Shown: one piece after another, positions 5,959 to 6,740 of the stretch
How positions within the stretch are numbered: position 1 is the first letter of the stretch
Layout: every line of letters begins with the position of its first letter
NCBI GenBank assembly: GCA_947575935.1
Contig: CANPPM010000152.1
Coordinates: 1-6,740, forward strand
From: an uncultured Butyricicoccus sp.
Lineage (GTDB): Bacteria > Bacillota > Clostridia > Oscillospirales > Butyricicoccaceae
Length of the DNA: 6,740 nt
Reading direction: 5' to 3'
Translations under genes and position numbers: made by a program
Notes under the pieces: model-generated
What the model saw: only the letters and a program-made list of their open reading frames with translations
Told to the model about the DNA's origin: nothing
Databases searched by the model: none

Positions 5959-6046
5959 AAAAGCGGTCCGACATCGTAAGAACCACAGCGGCCGAAGGGC
6001 AGCTGTTTACCGGCAGGCACCGTATTACCGGACAAGGAGTGTAGAG

Positions 6047-6740
6047 ATGGAAAAAATCCTGATTGTTGACGACAGCGCTGTGCAGGCGACCCAATTGAAG
6101 CTTATTTTGGATACCGATTATGATATTACGGTTGTGCAGACCGGCGAAGAAGGGCTGCGCCAGGCAAGCTCCGGGGAATACTCCCTGATCCTGCTGGATG
6201 TCGTAATGCCGGGGATGGATGGCTTTATGCTGCTCAAGCGGCTGCAGGAAGAGGTCGTCACTCACCATATCCCTGTTATTTTGATCACTAGCCTTGCAGA
6301 TATCGAGAGCGAGCAGCATGGCCTGATGCTGGGCGCAGTGGATTATATTACAAAGCCATTCCATCCGCTGATCGTAAAAGCCAGAGTCCATACCCATATC
6401 AATCTCTATCAGTACCGCCGGCAGATTGAATACCAATCCATGACCGACCAGCTGACCGGGGTTGCCAACCGGCGCCGCCACGACCACTACAGCCTGATGC
6501 GCTGGCAGGAAGCAATCCGCATGCAAATCCCTTTTTCCATCTGTATGTTTGATATCGACTGCTTTAAAATATATAATGATACCTTCGGGCACCCTGCCGG
6601 CGACCGGGTCATCATCGACGTGGCCAACACAGTATCCGCGCATTTGCGGCGCAGCACCGATTTTTTTGCACGCTACGGCGGAGAGGAGTTTGTCGCCTTC
6701 CTGGTCAATGACACCTGCAGCAAGGCCTTTTCACACCTGA
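6047..6740 (+). CDS. Response regulator with GGDEF domain (diguanylate cyclase), 3' end outside window
   Basis: A PleD/WspR-like output protein that would make cyclic di-GMP from two GTP when its receiver is phosphorylated. The 231 residues seen run off the right edge. The receiver domain (about 1-120) has the acidic pair Asp8-Asp9, phospho-acceptor Asp51 (LILLDVVMPGMDG), Thr81 and Lys103 (KPF). The GGDEF domain begins at about 130 with DQLTGVANRR (134-143), then FDIDCFKIYNDTFGHPAGD (168-186) for metal and GTP binding, and GGEEF at 211-215, an active variant of GGDEF. RSTD at 202-205, five residues before GGEEF, is an intact I-site, so product feedback inhibition is expected. The ATG has AAGGAG (6034-6039) 7 bases upstream. 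A clear promoter lies at 5920-5948. No partner histidine kinase is in the window, and whether further domains follow cannot be seen. Confidence 0.95.
   Translation, partial: MEKILIVDDSAVQATQLKLILDTDYDITVVQTGEEGLRQASSGEYSLILLDVVMPGMDGFMLLKRLQEEVVTHHIPVILITSLADIESEQHGLMLGAVDYITKPFHPLIVKARVHTHINLYQYRRQIEYQSMTDQLTGVANRRRHDHYSLMRWQEAIRMQIPFSICMFDIDCFKIYNDTFGHPAGDRVIIDVANTVSAHLRRSTDFFARYGGEEFVAFLVNDTCSKAFSHL

Larger units (their letters stand above)
5555..6046. other. Divergent intergenic control region
   Basis: A gene-free stretch of 492 bases separates the minus-strand M56-MocR unit from the plus-strand diguanylate cyclase. The half next to the M56-like gene (5580-5780) is AT-rich and contains three short palindromes: GGAAAA/TTTTCC (5586-5601), GCAATATTGC (5672-5681) and AAAACC-gatt-GGTTTT (5683-5698). 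The other half is GC-richer and holds a nested hairpin (5814-5858) and the cyclase promoter. I see no tRNA, no match to the cyclic di-GMP riboswitch consensus, and no reading frame with a ribosome binding site. Confidence 0.6.

Noticed and set aside
5833..5979. Small plus-strand frame of about 48 codons ahead of the cyclase
   Set aside because: It has no ribosome binding site and reads through the cyclase promoter, so translation is unlikely.
5790..6046. Cyclic di-GMP riboswitch ahead of the diguanylate cyclase
   Set aside because: The conserved GEMM core elements are not present in this leader.
5786..6643. 285-codon open frame on the minus strand
   Set aside because: It runs antisense through the response regulator-GGDEF gene, whose motifs are clear; the reverse product shows none.

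Overview
The window looks like a stretch of chromosome from an anaerobic, gut-type Clostridia member (Bacillota, possibly Oscillospirales). The grounds are strong AAGGAGG-type ribosome binding sites, moderately high GC in the genes with AT-rich intergenic DNA, a MocR-type regulator, an M56-family membrane protein and a DUF6933-like protein. The genus cannot be fixed from the sequence alone.

Layout. (1) Bases 2-2401, plus strand: the 3' end of pgsA (phosphatidylglycerophosphate synthase), a GNAT acetyltransferase resembling the diamine/thialysine acetyltransferases (339-857), and a complete cysS (989-2401). pgsA and the acetyltransferase are 10 bases apart and the acetyltransferase ribosome binding site overlaps the pgsA stop, so they are very probably co-transcribed. 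cysS follows after 131 bases. (2) Bases 2415-2466: a perfect 22-bp stem-loop between convergent genes, read as a shared terminator. (3) Bases 2552-3070, minus strand: a small cytosolic protein of the DUF6933 type. (4) Bases 3071-3365: AT-rich spacer holding a 168-bp inverted-repeat structure (3144-3311) with CTAG at both ends, which looks like a miniature inverted-repeat element. (5) Bases 3366-5554, minus strand: a two-gene unit. Its promoter-proximal gene is a short BlaR1/MecR1-like M56 membrane protein whose zinc-protease motifs are degenerate. The second gene is a MocR/PdxR-type GntR-aminotransferase regulator starting at GTG. (6) Bases 5555-6046: a 492-base divergent control region with a candidate promoter in each direction and several palindromes. 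(7) From 6047 to the window end, plus strand: a response regulator-GGDEF diguanylate cyclase, cut by the edge.

How the genes relate. The first three are housekeeping genes (membrane phospholipid synthesis, acetylation, aminoacylation). The minus-strand pair joins a membrane protein with a PLP-binding transcription factor and may be a sensing/regulatory unit, but no target gene is visible. The diguanylate cyclase would make cyclic di-GMP under control of receiver phosphorylation.

The most unusual item is inside pgsA. The loop before its last membrane helix is enlarged and carries the IGGADGPT signature otherwise known from the sodium-pumping beta subunits of biotin-dependent decarboxylases. 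Second is the degenerate M56 protein coupled to a MocR regulator, and third the MITE-like repeat.
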